From the NCBI GenBank assembly GCA_948146395.1, contig OX411551.1, positions 63,693,346 through 63,757,345 of the forward strand: a stretch of 64,000 bases of DNA, written 5' to 3'. Made by a program: the position numbers and the translations under genes. Under the pieces are notes generated by a model that was not told the DNA's origin, made no database searches, and saw only the letters and a list, made by a program, of their open reading frames with translations. The stretch comes from Fragum whitleyi (lineage: Eukaryota; Mollusca; Bivalvia; Cardiida; Cardiidae). Positions 44,111 to 55,939 of this stretch are shown in pieces (the first letter of the stretch is position 1; every line of letters begins with the position of its first letter).

Positions 44111-44628
44111 GCCTGTGCGTGACATTTCCAACAATTTGAAATGTGTGTGGGGTGCAACCATCAAGTAGTGTTGACAGCCACATACTATGAATATAAAGTT
44201 ACAACCTTATCTATCTGCTAAATGCATAGTGAAGACTCTGGTCAGACTGTGCGGATGCACAGGCTGGTCAGAGTCTTTGCTTTGGGCATATTTGAAATTG
44301 TTAGAAATCTCACACACAGGTTCAAATACAAGTATAACATAGTCCTCAGCAGAGACATGAATATGATTATGTAAACCCTTATCCTGCTGAATAAAGATAT
44401 AATATGAATTAACTGTTGAATGTACTGTTTCGGAACATTTAAACAAGACTAGCATTGGCTTTCCCCACAATCATTCGATTAAAATCAGATCATGTAGGCA
44501 AAGATCAGAATGCATGTCTGTGCAGGCTGATCTTTGTCTATACAGTCTGCAAAAGCTTTGTGTATAGCAGGAATATGAGGTGAAAAGCATGAGAGGGATA
44601 ACCTCCCTCAAAATTTAGGGGTTGGCAC

Positions 44629-44880
44629 TTAACCCTTGTCATGCTGAACCCAGAATATTCCTGCTTTGGCAGGAGCTATAGACAAACATCAGCCTGCACA
44701 CATGTGCAGTCCGATGTTAGTTTCACCACCTGTTTTCTCACTTTCAAACCAGAATTTTTATTGTCGATAGATTTAGTTTTTTAAGTAAAAATTGACCAAC
44801 AGTTGGTACTTCAGTGCTTTTTGCCCTTTGATTAATATGCAAATTTTTAGCCGAAATTTATTCAGCATGACAAGGGTTAA
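44629..44880. mobile_element. TIR MITE (family F), best copy
   Basis: TTAACCCTTGTCATGCTGAA to TTCAGCATGACAAGGGTTAA: a perfect 20-bp TIR. Internal palindrome CTGCACACATGTGCAG. Confidence 0.85.
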
Positions 44881-44935
44881 TAATTGTATAGGCCTTTTAA
44901 GAGCACTTATAGTAGTTTTTCACTGATCCCTCAAA
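44873..44935. mobile_element. Decayed hairpin MITE (family G) abutting family F
   Basis: AATTGTATAGGCC...AGCACTTATAGTAG...TTTTTCACTGATCC preserves the right half of the palindrome. Confidence 0.35.
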
Positions 44936-45056
44936 TATACTTTGAAGAGTGTTTGGTCCTTTATTTGTTTTAATATGGTTGTATGGGAAATGAAATGTAA
45001 ATTACACACTTTGAGTCATACTGCACATTTACATAACTTCTTTCATTTCAATTACA

Positions 45057-45325
45057 GTTTGAATGGGGTTTTAGGCCATTTTTAACATTTATTTATCAGC
45101 CACTTCGAGGCTGCTGGAGCATTTAACAATTCCTGGTATTTCTCACACCAGTACTACCATTACATCCTTTCCTAGCCTTCAGCTGCTATCCAACTTAGGT
45201 ATATACTTATCAACCCATTTGTGGTAGATAAAAAGTTGGAAAGGATGAGTGACGCCATCAGGGGTTGAACTCAGGACCTCTAGATTGACAGTCTATCAGA
45301 GCAACTGCGCTATGACGGTGGCTCA
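45057..45325 (-). mobile_element. tRNA-SINE, full length
   Basis: Inverse order from TTTGAATGGGGTTTTAGGCC through the body to the head: B-box GGGGTTGAACTCAGGACC, then TCTAGATTGACAGTCTATC and A-box AACTGCGCTATGACGG. Minus-strand sister of 26068-26344. Confidence 0.7.
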
Positions 45326-45864
45326 TTTACAAGATGAAGTGAATATTTTTTTTTTCATTTATAGATGCTTAGTTTATTTGTTAGATTATTCTCACAGGTC
45401 TTGTTGAAAGTTAAAGAATATCAAAGATTCATGAAACAAGGATGATTTTGAAAGGGTAACATTAAGATGGCCATTGATTCTATGACAGTAAAATGGTAAT
45501 CTGTGCACCATGAGTTGCAATTATATGGAATTTTACATTATTAGGGAGAATTTTACATCATTAGGGCTCCTTTTTCTGTGACATTGCATCACACAACTTT
45601 AATACAATGTAATAATTCTGGAAGTTCTTTGAGGTAGCTTTGAGGAGAATTAGTCAATTAACAATAATAATTTGAAACCATAGAATAAAAGGTTACCTTT
45701 ATCATGACCCTAAAAACATCCTGTGAAAGTTTTAAGTTAATCCCATAATATTTATGGACTTTTAACCTTTAGCATTTAAATGATAATATTTTTAGCAAAA
45801 ATCAACGAGATTCCTTTTCCTGTGTTATCTGATGGATCATAAGGAACCCAGGTTTCAAAAAAAA

Positions 45865-46576
45865 CTAAAAAGCCATGAATGGCTTGAGTCGCTCCACAGA
45901 CTTGAAATTCCTGTAATAGCAAACCTAAGTTATGACTAAATTTTTAGATAGTTTGGGTTCTATTGATGTTGAAATGATTTTCAAAGTTTCCATAATATAA
46001 CATATAGAGAAATGACCTCTGCCCATTAAAGACATATTTTTCTTCCAATGCCAACAATGTTTCGCTGCATGATAATGGGTCACTCTAGGATCATTCCAGT
46101 GAAATTTGGTTGATATCCATCAATTGCATTCTGAGAAAATGATTTGCAAAGTTTCCACTATATAACATATAGAGAAATGACCTCCGCCCATAAAATACAT
46201 ACTTTTCATCTGATCACATTAATTTTTGGTAGACTGATAAAGGGTCACCAAAGGATCATTCATGTACAATTTGGTTGATATCCATTGATAAGAATCTGAG
46301 AAAACTCGCTTTTTACCATATTTGGAAATTAGCCACGCCTTTTAAATCCATGTTTTTCATTGGATCAAAATTTCTTGAACAACTTTGAAAGAGGGTCACC
46401 CAAGGATCATTTCTGTGAAGTTTGGTTGAAATTCATCCAGTAGTTTCTGAGGAGAAGATTTTTAAAGAAAAAGTTTACGACCGGACACACAGACAGACAG
46501 ACGCACGACGGACACAACGCCATGACAATAGCCCCAGCCATGACAATAGCCCCAGTGGCTTACAGCCAGTGGAGCT
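45865..46576 (+). mobile_element. Family B element, second copy
   Basis: CTAAAAAGCCATGAATGGCTT with GAGTCGCTCCACAG at the 5' end and TTACAGCCAGTGGAGCTT at the 3' end. Internal units as at 36555. CCATGACAATAGCCCCAG is duplicated just before the 3' hairpin. It sits inside other repeat-like sequence (45540-46870) that resembles the 22720-23120 remnant. Confidence 0.7.
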
Positions 46577-46910
46577 TAAAAAAACCCAAATGGGGTATTA
46601 CCCCAAATTGAAATCAGTCCTATTTATATCTATATTAAGGAGTACATACCGTTACATGATAGAAAATGACAGCTTTTACCCCGAAATTTCAGAACCATAG
46701 GGAAACCTGGAACCTTCCTTATGACCCTAGCTAAAATAATCCTTTTGAAAGTTTCAAGTATACTTGATAATCTTTGTGCACTTTTTTGCATAAACAAAGA
46801 TTGTTTTTGGACAGACAGACAGAATGTCAGGAATTACACCATTGCAATAGCTATTCTGACATTCACAAACTTCTATACACCTGTCTTCTTCATCTTACCT
46901 TCAATTGCAG

Positions 46911-47680
46911 GGCTAATGACTTACATGGGCCCAGTCGCCCATGGCCCCTATATTTTGGGCTGTGGCCCTGAATTTTAGGACTTACCCTCTGCACTTTTTA
47001 GAGAAAATACCCATAATCCTAATTTTAAGCATTGAATATTACAAAAGCTGGGCCCCTGAAATTGTCAGTTTTTATTCCTGAATTGAGTTTTTTTTCTTTT
47101 CATAATCTACAATGATGGTCCAATCAAAGCAAATAGTAGAGGTTAGGGAAATATGATTATAAATGTGTTTCTTCCAATTGTCCCTGCACAAGTAAAAAAT
47201 TATTTACTACTTGTCCAGGATGAAACTGGTCCAAAAAAAAGAAAATCCAAATCAAAAAATTACTCACATTCCAAAAGCAAAAAAAAAATGATTTGTAGGA
47301 ACACACAGATCACATTAGCACAAACTTCATTGAAAAGCATGCTTGCAACAAAACAAAAAGTCTGTACAATCCTGTAGCTTACACCAAAATACAAGCATTC
47401 TTTGTAAACACCACCATCCAGCGGAATCCCCTGCCAAATGCAAAAGTGTATGCAGGCTCATTAGTGGCCTTTAAAATGGCCTTCAAAAAAAGAGCCATTA
47501 ATATTGCAAAACACGCCTCCATTGTATAAAAGTTATTTAAGGATTCTATAGCTAACACATACAGATGCAGATCCTAAAGAAATTCATAGATTTGAAAAAA
47601 ATGTTATTAAAGAAGAAAATGCTGAAACCAATCATTTTCTTCATTAAAAACAATGTTTTCTACCAATTTACATAATCTGG
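46911..47680. mobile_element. Cluster of decayed hAT-like fragments
   Basis: CAGGGCTAATGACTTACATGG and GGGCTGTGGCCCTGAATTTTAGG at the left. Further right, ACAAGTAAAAAATTATTTACTACTTGTCC and CTTCATTAAAAACAATGTTTTCTACC match the interior of 41019-41365. ORFs across it are not coding-like. Confidence 0.4.
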
Positions 47681-49016
47681 TGCACCTATCCATGACTATA
47701 TGTAGTGACTATGTAGTAACATCAATTCAATCACAATGCTCCTTCTCTACAAGTTGTAGAGTTATGATCACTGCCTTATGACTTGATTTTCAATCCTGTA
47801 TTATTATGAACAGAAAAGGTTACCTTTTGTTGGATTTGTGTAATCTTTGACAACTTATTTATCTACTGATCTATTTGAGAAAAAAATGCTAGATGCATGT
47901 ATGATTTAAAGCAAGCATCAACTATGAATATTGCAACTCAAAATATAACAAAGAAAACCTTAACAATGGAATGATATTTCTAATAAATCGATAATTCTGC
48001 ATACACCCATAAAATATTGACGATCATAACGCAGGAAAATGCCAACTTTGTATCATGTTTGTCAATTAAATTCGCAATGACACCTCAAATTGCGTTTCAG
48101 ACCGTGATCATTAAACAATTATTTTCCATACTATTCGAGATATTTGCTATCAAACTGTACCTTTTAGCCACAGTTTTATAAAATTCCGGATCAATACTTC
48201 ACTCCCGCGAAATTTTGACAGCCGACGGGAAGGGTTAACTCCTACTTTATGCTGGAAACCCGCTTGCAATATTTATCTATTGAATAGGATGTAGAAAGCC
48301 AGGAACCAATGCAATTTAATAGACTGAAATTTCGTTTATCTGTAGACTGGATTATTTATATTTTTTTTATTTAATTTGGATCTTTATAATGTCGAAATTA
48401 ATTCGGGTCTGGTTTGAAATCCTTAAAACTAAAAGCTTGAAAATTTCACTTAGCGGATAGAGTGTCTGATATTTTCTGACGTTGTGAAAAATCCGTTTTT
48501 GAACGCAAAAAATAGATATAGACATTCCGAAAATTTAAGGAGGCTCGCTCGGCTTTTCCCCACTATCAAACTTTTCTTTAAAACTGATATTTTTTTTTAC
48601 ATAGATCTAAATTTTTTATTTCGATTTTTGAAAAGAAAAAATGGGGTCACCATGCTAGTTTTTTCCTCATAGCCCCTCGAAAATAGGTACCAAAAACAGT
48701 CACGGTGCCCTGGAGTCATTTCCTATGAACTTCTTTGAAAATTACACCCTTGATTTGAAGTTATTATTTTCGAACAGATTCATACTATGACAGCCATTGA
48801 TTTATGTTTAGTTTATAAACAACAACCCATTCCACAAAATTATTAATTCGGTCCTCGAAAGAAGTATTTTTCCTCTTAGTATTGATGCCCTACTAATACA
48901 TGTTTCACGGTAAAATAAGAACAGTTCTACTATTTAACTTTTTCTTATACTCTCAATAATAAATTGTGACATAATGATGAATATTTCCATGTGAAAAAAA
49001 ATTGGGGTCACCGTCC

Positions 49017-49018
<2 letters not shown>
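47681..49018. other. No gene recognised; CpG content rises
   Basis: This sequence has more CpG than the flanks. A repeat motif AAAAAATGGGGTCACC occurs at 48636 and again (as ATTGGGGTCACC) at 49002. No supported exon. Confidence 0.35.

Positions 49019-49049
<31 letters not shown>
49019..49049 (-). repeat. Poly(A) tract (poly-T on plus strand)
   Basis: This is an uninterrupted run of about 30 T on the plus strand directly 3' of the minus-strand ORF ending at 49060. It could be a retrotransposition tail or a simple microsatellite. The left flank (AAAAAATTGGGGTCACC) is echoed at 48636-48652, so the tract sits at the edge of a locally duplicated motif. Confidence 0.6.
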
Positions 49050-49050
<1 letters not shown>

Positions 49051-49059
49051 TATATTCAC

Positions 49060-49398
49060 TTATTTGTTAAAAAAGGGAGATAATTTACAAAAATGATGTC
49101 CAAAATTCAAAACACATTTTTCATTACTGTAAATAACAAATTTGTTGACATTTTGGTTTGGGATCATGAGGAAGGGATTCTTTTCACCATTTTCATAAGT
49201 TTTGTTTTCTTTCAATTCGAAGGACAGGCAAGGGGCATGGTTGAATAAATGCTTGTCGTTTTTTAAATACTCTAAAATGGGAAAAATGCTCCCCAAAATA
49301 GGTGAAAAATTATTTTTTTTTAATGAATACAAATTTTTACGTGTTTTGCCAACCTCATATGCAGCTGTATCCAAAAGATAATTTGTATTTCGATTCAT
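49060..49398 (-). CDS. Hypothetical 112-codon ORF beside a poly(A) tract
   Basis: The ORF opens MNRNTNYLLDTAAYEVGKTR and ends NFGHHFCKLSPFFNK. It is lysine/asparagine/phenylalanine-rich with no low-complexity stretch and no domain I recognise. On the minus strand its stop is followed within about 10 bases by a run of about 30 A (49019-49049 on the plus strand), as in a retrotransposed transcript or the tail of a retroelement. It has no obvious splice partner. Random ORFs of this length occur in A+T-rich DNA, so coding status is uncertain; it may be a retrocopy or chance. Confidence 0.22.
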   Translation of the reverse strand: MNRNTNYLLDTAAYEVGKTRKNLYSLKKNNFSPILGSIFPILEYLKNDKHLFNHAPCLSFELKENKTYENGEKNPFLMIPNQNVNKFVIYSNEKCVLNFGHHFCKLSPFFNK

Positions 49399-49399
49399 A

Positions 49400-50416
49400 G
49401 TCTTTTAACGATCTCACAAACAAATTGAACCGTATTTAAATGGCGGAAAATCAAAAACCGGATGAGCGGACGTCCTTAAATATAAAGTTAGGTTGAGCGT
49501 TTTTGATTTAATATGTCGATAGGGTATAATGCAATTCTTACTTGTATAAACAGGCCAACAGCCCGTAAAAGAAAATTCAATCAAAATTTGCAGCATTAAT
49601 CAATTGACTTTCGTGGTAAATTTAACTAGTGGGGTGTAGTCAAACACAATCGATTGGCTCAGAAGAAGGAATTTTGATTTGAAAGCATCATAACCATGTT
49701 TAATACAAATATTCATTGGCCAGAAAATATAAGTTTTTATCCTTAATTCACTGATTTAGCAATTTACAGTTGAATTCACGCAAACTTACAGTTATGAAAC
49801 CCAGAATATTTCTGAGATTTATTTAATGTTTTCGATTTAATTATTTCAAAGATCAGTAGTTAAAAAGAATTGCAAAAATTCAGCACAACTTCGACATATT
49901 AATGATTGTGATAAATTCATAACCTACGTCCCTGTGCTTCTTCTACATAAAATATGAATGGTATCTGAAACCTCTTGATTCAAGATCAGGGAGTAAAAAT
50001 TCCGCCGAAAAGCAGACCCAATATCATTGCGAATGCAATGCGGCCAATTCTATTCTCTGTTGCCGTTGTATATTCTATAACTTTTTTTTATTTCAGCAAA
50101 ACTAACTGTCTTTTGAATGAGCCGTTTACCCTTATTCTTCATAATTAACATTTCGTTTCACGAATTGACAATTTTCAGAACATTTCAACCAGGTTTTCCC
50201 GCAATATTAGCTAAAATTAGAAGCAGGCAGTTTAGGCTAATATCAGAGTGCGCATCTGTGCAGGCTTATCTCATTCTTTACTTTCTGCAATAGATTTGTG
50301 TACAACAGGATTAATTTGTGAACAGTGAGTCAACGGTTTTTAAAACCGATGTACGCCTTGTTACGGATGGACGTCCATACTAAACTCTTTCCTGATCCAT
50401 TACTCAGGCCTCCAAA
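49400..50416. other. No gene recognised
   Basis: A moderately CpG-rich unique-looking stretch. A family F-like fragment (CAGAGTGCGCATCTGTGCAGGC) is at about 50245. Nothing else. Confidence 0.35.
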
Positions 50417-50465
50417 TTTTAGCCTAAATTTTAGCCTGGATTTTAGCCGAAATTTTAGCCTTTTT
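50417..50465. repeat. 11-12 bp tandem repeat
   Basis: Four to five copies of TTTTAGCCTAAA / TTTTAGCCGAAA. Confidence 0.75.
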
Positions 50466-50930
50466 CGAAGAAGTTACAGACTGGGCTGATGAAATTTCAT
50501 CGCCGGGCATGTAACAGTACCCAACAGAGAACATATCGTCATATCGACGTGCACCCGTAATCAAAGGGAAGTAAATTTCAAGATTTCGGGGGAAGACGCT
50601 TATTCGGTTTATTCCCTTACTTCTCAAACACCTTATTGACAAAATTCGGTTGAACGAAATATCGACGTTAACTCGAAACCACTCGATGTTAACCGATCCA
50701 GATTATATTCACAGAGAACGGATCAAAACGGAGATGTATTCGAATAGTATAAAATCATCTGCTATTGAGCAAACGTTTAGCTGTTATTGCGACATTTATA
50801 CCGTGAATTTGATACTTATCAAATTTTTTCACCATTCGGCTGTCAAAGTTCGAGAAATATTGAACAGAGGTTCATAAATGTTTTAGCTGTTCTATCACCA
50901 CGACCTGTTCTGCGATCAGGATGAAAAAAC
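50466..50930. other. Short ORFs only
   Basis: A minus-strand frame (50642-50424) and a plus-strand frame (50650-50877) have mixed, not low-complexity composition, but no splice partners or recognisable domain. Left uncalled. Confidence 0.3.
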
Positions 50931-51014
50931 AGTGCAAACCGTTTGCAAACTATACCCACTTTGCACGCAAGTGCGCGTGCAAAGTGGGGTATACTGTGCG
51001 AACAGTTTGCACCG
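50931..51014. mobile_element. Hairpin element (family K), young copy
   Basis: GTGCAAACCGTTTGCAAAC, TATACCCACTTTGCACGC and GCGTGCAAAGTGGGGTATAC, then CGAACAGTTTGCAC: near-perfect 38-bp arms. CpGs still intact suggest a recent insertion. Confidence 0.75.
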
Positions 51015-52264
51015 TTCACGAAAGTTTGAACGAAATATAGATAATTTGTACCTTATACCATTTCACCAAATACAGAAAATAGTATGGTATTAAGGTGTAG
51101 GACAAAAATATATATACTACTCAAAAGTTCTAAGCGGCCACCTTACATTTCTTAATTTTTCACACATTTTCCGCTTTTATTTTGAAATGCGAATTTTGCC
51201 TTTCGAAAGAGTGGCCATTTTGTCAGCATCCAGTCCAATTATTGTGCTAAATCATGCATCAGGGTGTCCTATAGACGGATTAAAACGCCTGTACCCTCAA
51301 ATTCAAAAGTAACAAAAATGGCAAATTTTAGAGAAAATTGATTTTTTTCGGCACATGAAAAACGCAAATCCTATCAATGTTTTTAACTGATACCAGTTGT
51401 AAATCGCTAATGGAGTTCTAAACATGAGAATAAGTACCACAATTATCTACACATTCCTTATCCTAACAAGAAATGTTAAAAATACCCCACCCACCAATGT
51501 TAACTTTGAAATCGAGGGTACTCCTAAATTCGTTTAATTTTAAAACGTTTCTTTTTGTCGAAATTTCAAGTACGGCAAGATCGTCAAATTACGACGCGGT
51601 CTAATCCAAGCGAGGGCAATTTTCATTCAATGAATAAAGGGCTTGCATACGTGTGTACCAGTATCCATTTTTATGACATTGTGCATAGAATTTTCTTTAA
51701 AAAAAGGAAACGGGTCAACACAACGTTGTTTGAACTGACTTACTTTGTTAAAAACGAGGCATGATGAGTAATAAGATTCAGAAAATTAATTCTCCATAAC
51801 CAACCGTGAAATGCGTGTGGATCATTAATCATAAAAATGCCAGAAAACACCTTTATTTCAGGGTCCAACAACAAACCTACAAAAACACAAAACGAATACT
51901 TAAATAAAAGGAACGTTTCTTAAAGGCAATCTATTTGTACCAACTTTTTTTAATGTCTTCCTATTGAATTATCAATTTAGAAAGGCTCTCAAGCAAAACT
52001 TTACCATGCTATGCCATATACAGAGTGAAAAAAAAAAAAATAAATAAAACGTCATTAACGTCGTTGGGACTAAATCAACGTCATTTGTTATCCCATTCGG
52101 AACATCGCTCGGACATTTCCGTAAACTGGAAAGTACCTCGGACGTAAGTGCAGTAATTTTTGGTCCATTTTTAGGTTATTCGGCTACTGGTGGTACTTTG
52201 GTTAATACGCTTAAAGAAAAGCAAATTCATTTTATGCTTTCAGATCGTCTATAGAGATTGTTTT
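51015..52264. other. No gene recognised
   Basis: Mixed-composition sequence with scattered CpG and a poly(A) run at 52028-52048. The 69-codon ORF (51555-51764) has no support. Confidence 0.35.
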
Positions 52265-52331
52265 GGCATATCATGATTTGAAAGCAAAACGCAGTAAAAC
52301 ACTGCGTTTTGTTTTCAAATCATAGTATGCC
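52265..52331. repeat. ~29-bp stem foldback
   Basis: GGCATATCATGATTTGAAAG, CAAAACGCAGT mirrored by ACTGCGTTTTG and TTTTCAAATCATAGTATGCC. Confidence 0.8.
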
Positions 52332-52690
52332 CGATTTTTACCTTACGTTGATTTTCTCAGTTATATTTGTGACGTCATATAAACGTGCGAAATGACGCGC
52401 TTTCATGGATGCTCCCGTATTATTCCCGAGGTCTATTCCGTAGAATCGCCGAGTGTTCCCGATTGTTGTTATCCTATGCAGGTGAAGAAATCCTATGATA
52501 TTGAAGATAGGGCCGATGCTCCAAAGCAACATTTTCAAAACATAATCTTTCAAATTAAAGGCTTTATTAGATAAGACAAAACCGGACAGAACTTTTGTCC
52601 TTAACTATATACATGTACAACGAAACATGTCAACATCAGTGAAATAAAAAGATAGTTACGGAAAATAGGAAAAAATCAGTGACCATGGAC

Positions 52691-54218
52691 TTAAGGTGGA
52701 AGAGGACGATAGCGTTGTTTGAGAGAAGTGAATAATTTTTGGTATATATATAATCTCTAGGTTAATGCGATCTCAACGGCGTACATTTTTTGCTTTTTAT
52801 TAAAAAATAACGTTACCATGACGTCGTAACATTCACGATTTGGCGCGTTTCTACAAACGACCCTATTCCTATTTAAATGCGTAGTGCGATTTTATACAAG
52901 ACGTTTTCGGTCCGCCAATTGTACTAAAATGAAGCTTAATGAACGGTCATAACCCAATTGCTATATTAAATTCCTTGAATCTAAAAATATAGACTTGTGA
53001 CTTGATTGGATTCAATATACACATATTTTACTGTTCCATAAATATCGCTTTTGACAATTTTTTACAAAATTGGTCCGATTAATTTTTTTCAAATTTTGAT
53101 ATTATTTTTATCAAATTCTGGTTTGGTTAACAGGGAAAGTTATTAAAACTTTCACCGCACAGATTTTTTATAATCTAGACTGAAAGGTTGACATTTTGAC
53201 ATTAAATCTATGATATTGGCGCTCAAATTACACCTATTCATTTTCTATCTTTATTTTAATTCGTTTGCGATCTTTCAGTATAAAAAGTTCAAAATTCCCA
53301 GACATGTTCAAAAGCCTTTAAGGATAAGGCCCTCAAAATTTCATTCCAATACTCCGAGAACTTCGCGATACACATGAATTTACCTAACACAAGTGTTGAT
53401 GATCTATGACCTCAGTAAGAATTACGTCGACGTCGCTATGAATGAACACTGATTTTTTAAAGTTTTTATGGCAAGCTCGACGTTATGTCTTTACTATTAT
53501 TTACCACGTTAAAACACTATTTATGGGTGCAGTTATATCATTTCAAATAAAAATGGAAAACCCCAATGAATGTTTATAAAAAATGGAAAATCTTTTCGAC
53601 ATTTTCTTTTTCTATATATAGAAATCTTTATAATACTTTGAGTAAAGAATGTCAAAACAATTTAGCGATTTTTCGACGTACTGCGTTTATCTTTGCCAAA
53701 ATTTCGACGTTAGGGTAATAAACTTTGGTCCCCTATTGTAGAAATTCCGTACGGTGAAACGTCACATTAAGATGCGAGCATATAAAACGGAAATATGAAA
53801 AAGAAATATCAAATTTCAGGCAAATTTCGTCGGGCCAATTTTTTGAAAAATTAGTTTAATGCTATTTTTTCGGACCGCAATTTTTTGAAAATTTAACATT
53901 GATTCAATAATATGTTTCTAACGCTAAATATAAATATTTTCTGATCACATGTCAATTTTCACAAATTATTTGGCGTCATTTTGGTGTTTTCAATTGAATA
54001 GAATCGTCTTAAATTCGATCATGGTAAACGTTACAGAAGGTGTAGGGTCGATTGTGAAAAACGCGCGAAATCGTCATTTTACCGACGTCATGGTAACGTA
54101 AATTCTGAATTGAACGTTAAAAATATATACCGTTGATATCGCGCTAAGATTAAGTTTCCATAGATACCAATCTTTATGCACTTATCTCAAAAAATGCTAT
54201 TGTCCTCTTCCACCTTAA
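52691..54218. mobile_element. 1.53-kb TTAA-flanked non-autonomous DNA transposon (family E)
   Basis: TTAA then GGTGGAAGAGGACGATAGC at the left; the right end read inverted is TTAA then GGTGGAAGAGGACAATAGC. The TIR is 22-26 bp with one or two differences. The interior is A+T-rich, has many CGACGT/ACGTCA-like CpGs and no ORF above 60 codons. TTAA duplication is typical of piggyBac-type elements, but no transposase confirms it. Confidence 0.75.
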
Positions 54219-54439
54219 GTTGCAATGTCACGATGTGCGCCTTTAAGACCAGAACAATTGACGTGCAAATGATGAAAACAAGTTGATAATAGGAAAAAAA
54301 TATCTATATTTTTTTATGTTTTAAGATACATTTTTCGTGTAAATCTAATTATAACTTGCGCTCCGCAATTTAAAAAGAACCATCTCGGAAGTGCAAAAGG
54401 TACCAACCCTTGTCAGTATGGAATCCTATTCTCGCTGTC
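54219..54439. other. Spacer between family E and the 121-bp array
   Basis: No feature recognised. Confidence 0.3.
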
Positions 54440-54780
54440 GACTTTTCGACCTAGCTAGAGGTAGAAAGATCGAGATTAGTTCCACTAATTTCGTTTTTTC
54501 TAGCTAAAGTTGTCTCTCGAAAAGTCGAAAATTCGACGTTTTCACCTGACAATTGTCATAGAAACGGCGATTTTTCAACGTAAAACTTACATAGAAAATC
54601 GAGATAAGGGCAAGTAATGTCGCTTTTTTTTATCTAAAATATTCCCACGAAAGTCGGGGTTTTTATCTAAAAATTGACAAAGAAACGGCGATTTTTCGAT
54701 CTAAAACTTACCTAGAACAAATCGAGATTAGGACTACCAATTTCGTTTTTTCTAGGTAGGATATATTTTCGTTAGGACTA
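54440..54780. repeat. ~121-bp tandem array rich in TCGA motifs
   Basis: Two and a half units with GAAACGGCGATTTTTC at 54561 and 54682, GAGATTAG/GAGATAAGG and TTTCGTTTTTTCTAG. Units also contain short inverted segments (TCGACTTTTCGACC / CTCGAAAAGTCGA) that can fold. Confidence 0.65.
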
Positions 54781-55335
54781 CTTTTACGGTTCCCTTAAAT
54801 CGTGTTTTATATTTTACTTGAACAACGTTAAAAATGCGGTCTGACTATTTACTATGGCTCTTCGTATTTTCACGGTACAAACTAGTTAATTATAAGTGGG
54901 CTTCAAATAAATAAAAATCAAATCAAGAACAAAAATACTATGTAATACAAGCATGTTCCTTAAGTGGTGAATCGGCAAAATTTTAGGGGTCTTGCTAGAA
55001 AAATATTAGCTGAAAATGTCTCTGGATGTTCTCCACCGTCATGAGCACCATACTGAGTCAGGACGTCATATTTCCACGGAAGTTGGCAAAATCTGTCTTG
55101 AAAGAATTAGATACGGTCCGAGCATTTGATTTTTGCTTTCTTTTACATTCCTTGGTGTCTATGCGCCATGTATCAGTCAAACTTGCAGTATCTTTACAAT
55201 TTTAAAAAACAGAAATGGAGATTATTTGGAAAGGGGGTGGCTGAATGATTGAACATTATGCCGAATTTGAATGCTTTGATATTTTTATTTATTTCATAAA
55301 AAGTTTCAAGACATTTTGACCTTCTTTATACATCG
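54781..55335. other. No supported gene; one 37-codon ORF
   Basis: ATG at 55016 opens MSLDVLHRHEHHTESGRHIS... to a stop near 55129. It is intact but too short to support. Confidence 0.25.
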
Positions 55336-55516
55336 TTTACTAAAAATTATGTTTCCTGGGGTAATTCCAGAGTTTCGGGGTTTCCCAACAGAGCAAGCGT
55401 TACACGAAAATTCGATTGTCGGGAGAATATGACGTCCGCGAAAATACGGAGTTGGAGTATACCCCGGGAAACCCTGGAACTCTGGAAATACCTCGGGAAA
55501 CATAATTATTAGTAAA
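55336..55516. repeat. ~180-bp foldback element
   Basis: TTTACTAAAAATTATGTTTC, CTGGGGTAATTCCAGAGTTT mirrored by AAACTCTGG-type CTGGAACTCTGGAAATACC and GAAACATAATTATTAGTAAA. Arms about 60 bp, imperfect, around a CpG-containing centre. Confidence 0.7.
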
Positions 55517-55790
55517 GAATGAGTGAAAATTAATGGAAGAATTTATTCTTCGATTAATGGAACGAATGATTAAGTCCACAACTTTGCAGTATTTAGCAGC
55601 ATATAGCCGCGATTTGATCGCCGTGAAAACGGTTCAACAAAAGTTTCTATCTATTTAATAAATGGTTAGAAGAGATTTTTATCTATGTTTTCATATGGTC
55701 CGTATATCTGGGAAAAATCTAAATACTAAGGAATATCAGTTTTTTACTGACAAAATTCCCAGAGCCTATGGAAAATTCGGTAAAATTCCA

Positions 55791-55842
55791 TGACGTCATA
55801 CGCCATGACAACCGTTCCGCCATGTTTTGGACCCGCCATGTT
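55791..55842 (+). promoter_or_regulatory. Possible promoter: CRE plus two CCGCCATG boxes
   Basis: A perfect TGACGTCA palindrome (CREB/ATF site) is at 55791-55798. It is followed by CCGCCATGTTTT at about 55818 and CCGCCATGTTTTT at about 55834, both resembling YY1 boxes, which in animals often overlap start codons. The local CpG density is higher than across most of the window. No TATA box is evident. Confidence 0.3.
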
Positions 55843-55894
55843 TTTATTTTCTCGACTCGAATTGTTAATTGGATGACATGTCAAATTCTTAAAG
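55822..55894 (+). CDS. Possible first exon of gene B
   Basis: The ATG sits inside a CCGCCATG box and opens 24 codons plus one base (MFWTRHVFIFSTRIVNWM, then TCQILK) before an AAAG|GTAATT donor. The composition is basic, hydrophobic and free of acidic residues, like a mitochondrial presequence. Phase 1 at the donor fits the candidate exon at 56117-56177. The support is phase logic and promoter-like context only. A different ATG at 55804 opens another frame that stops soon after. Confidence 0.25.
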
Positions 55895-55939
55895 GTAATT
55901 GATCTATTCTTGTTGAGAAGGAGAAACTTTGTGTCCTTG

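Noticed and set aside
55016..55129. 37-codon ORF MSLDVLHRHEHHTESG...
   Set aside because: Intact and not low complexity, but such lengths are expected by chance and no splice site or homolog was recognised.
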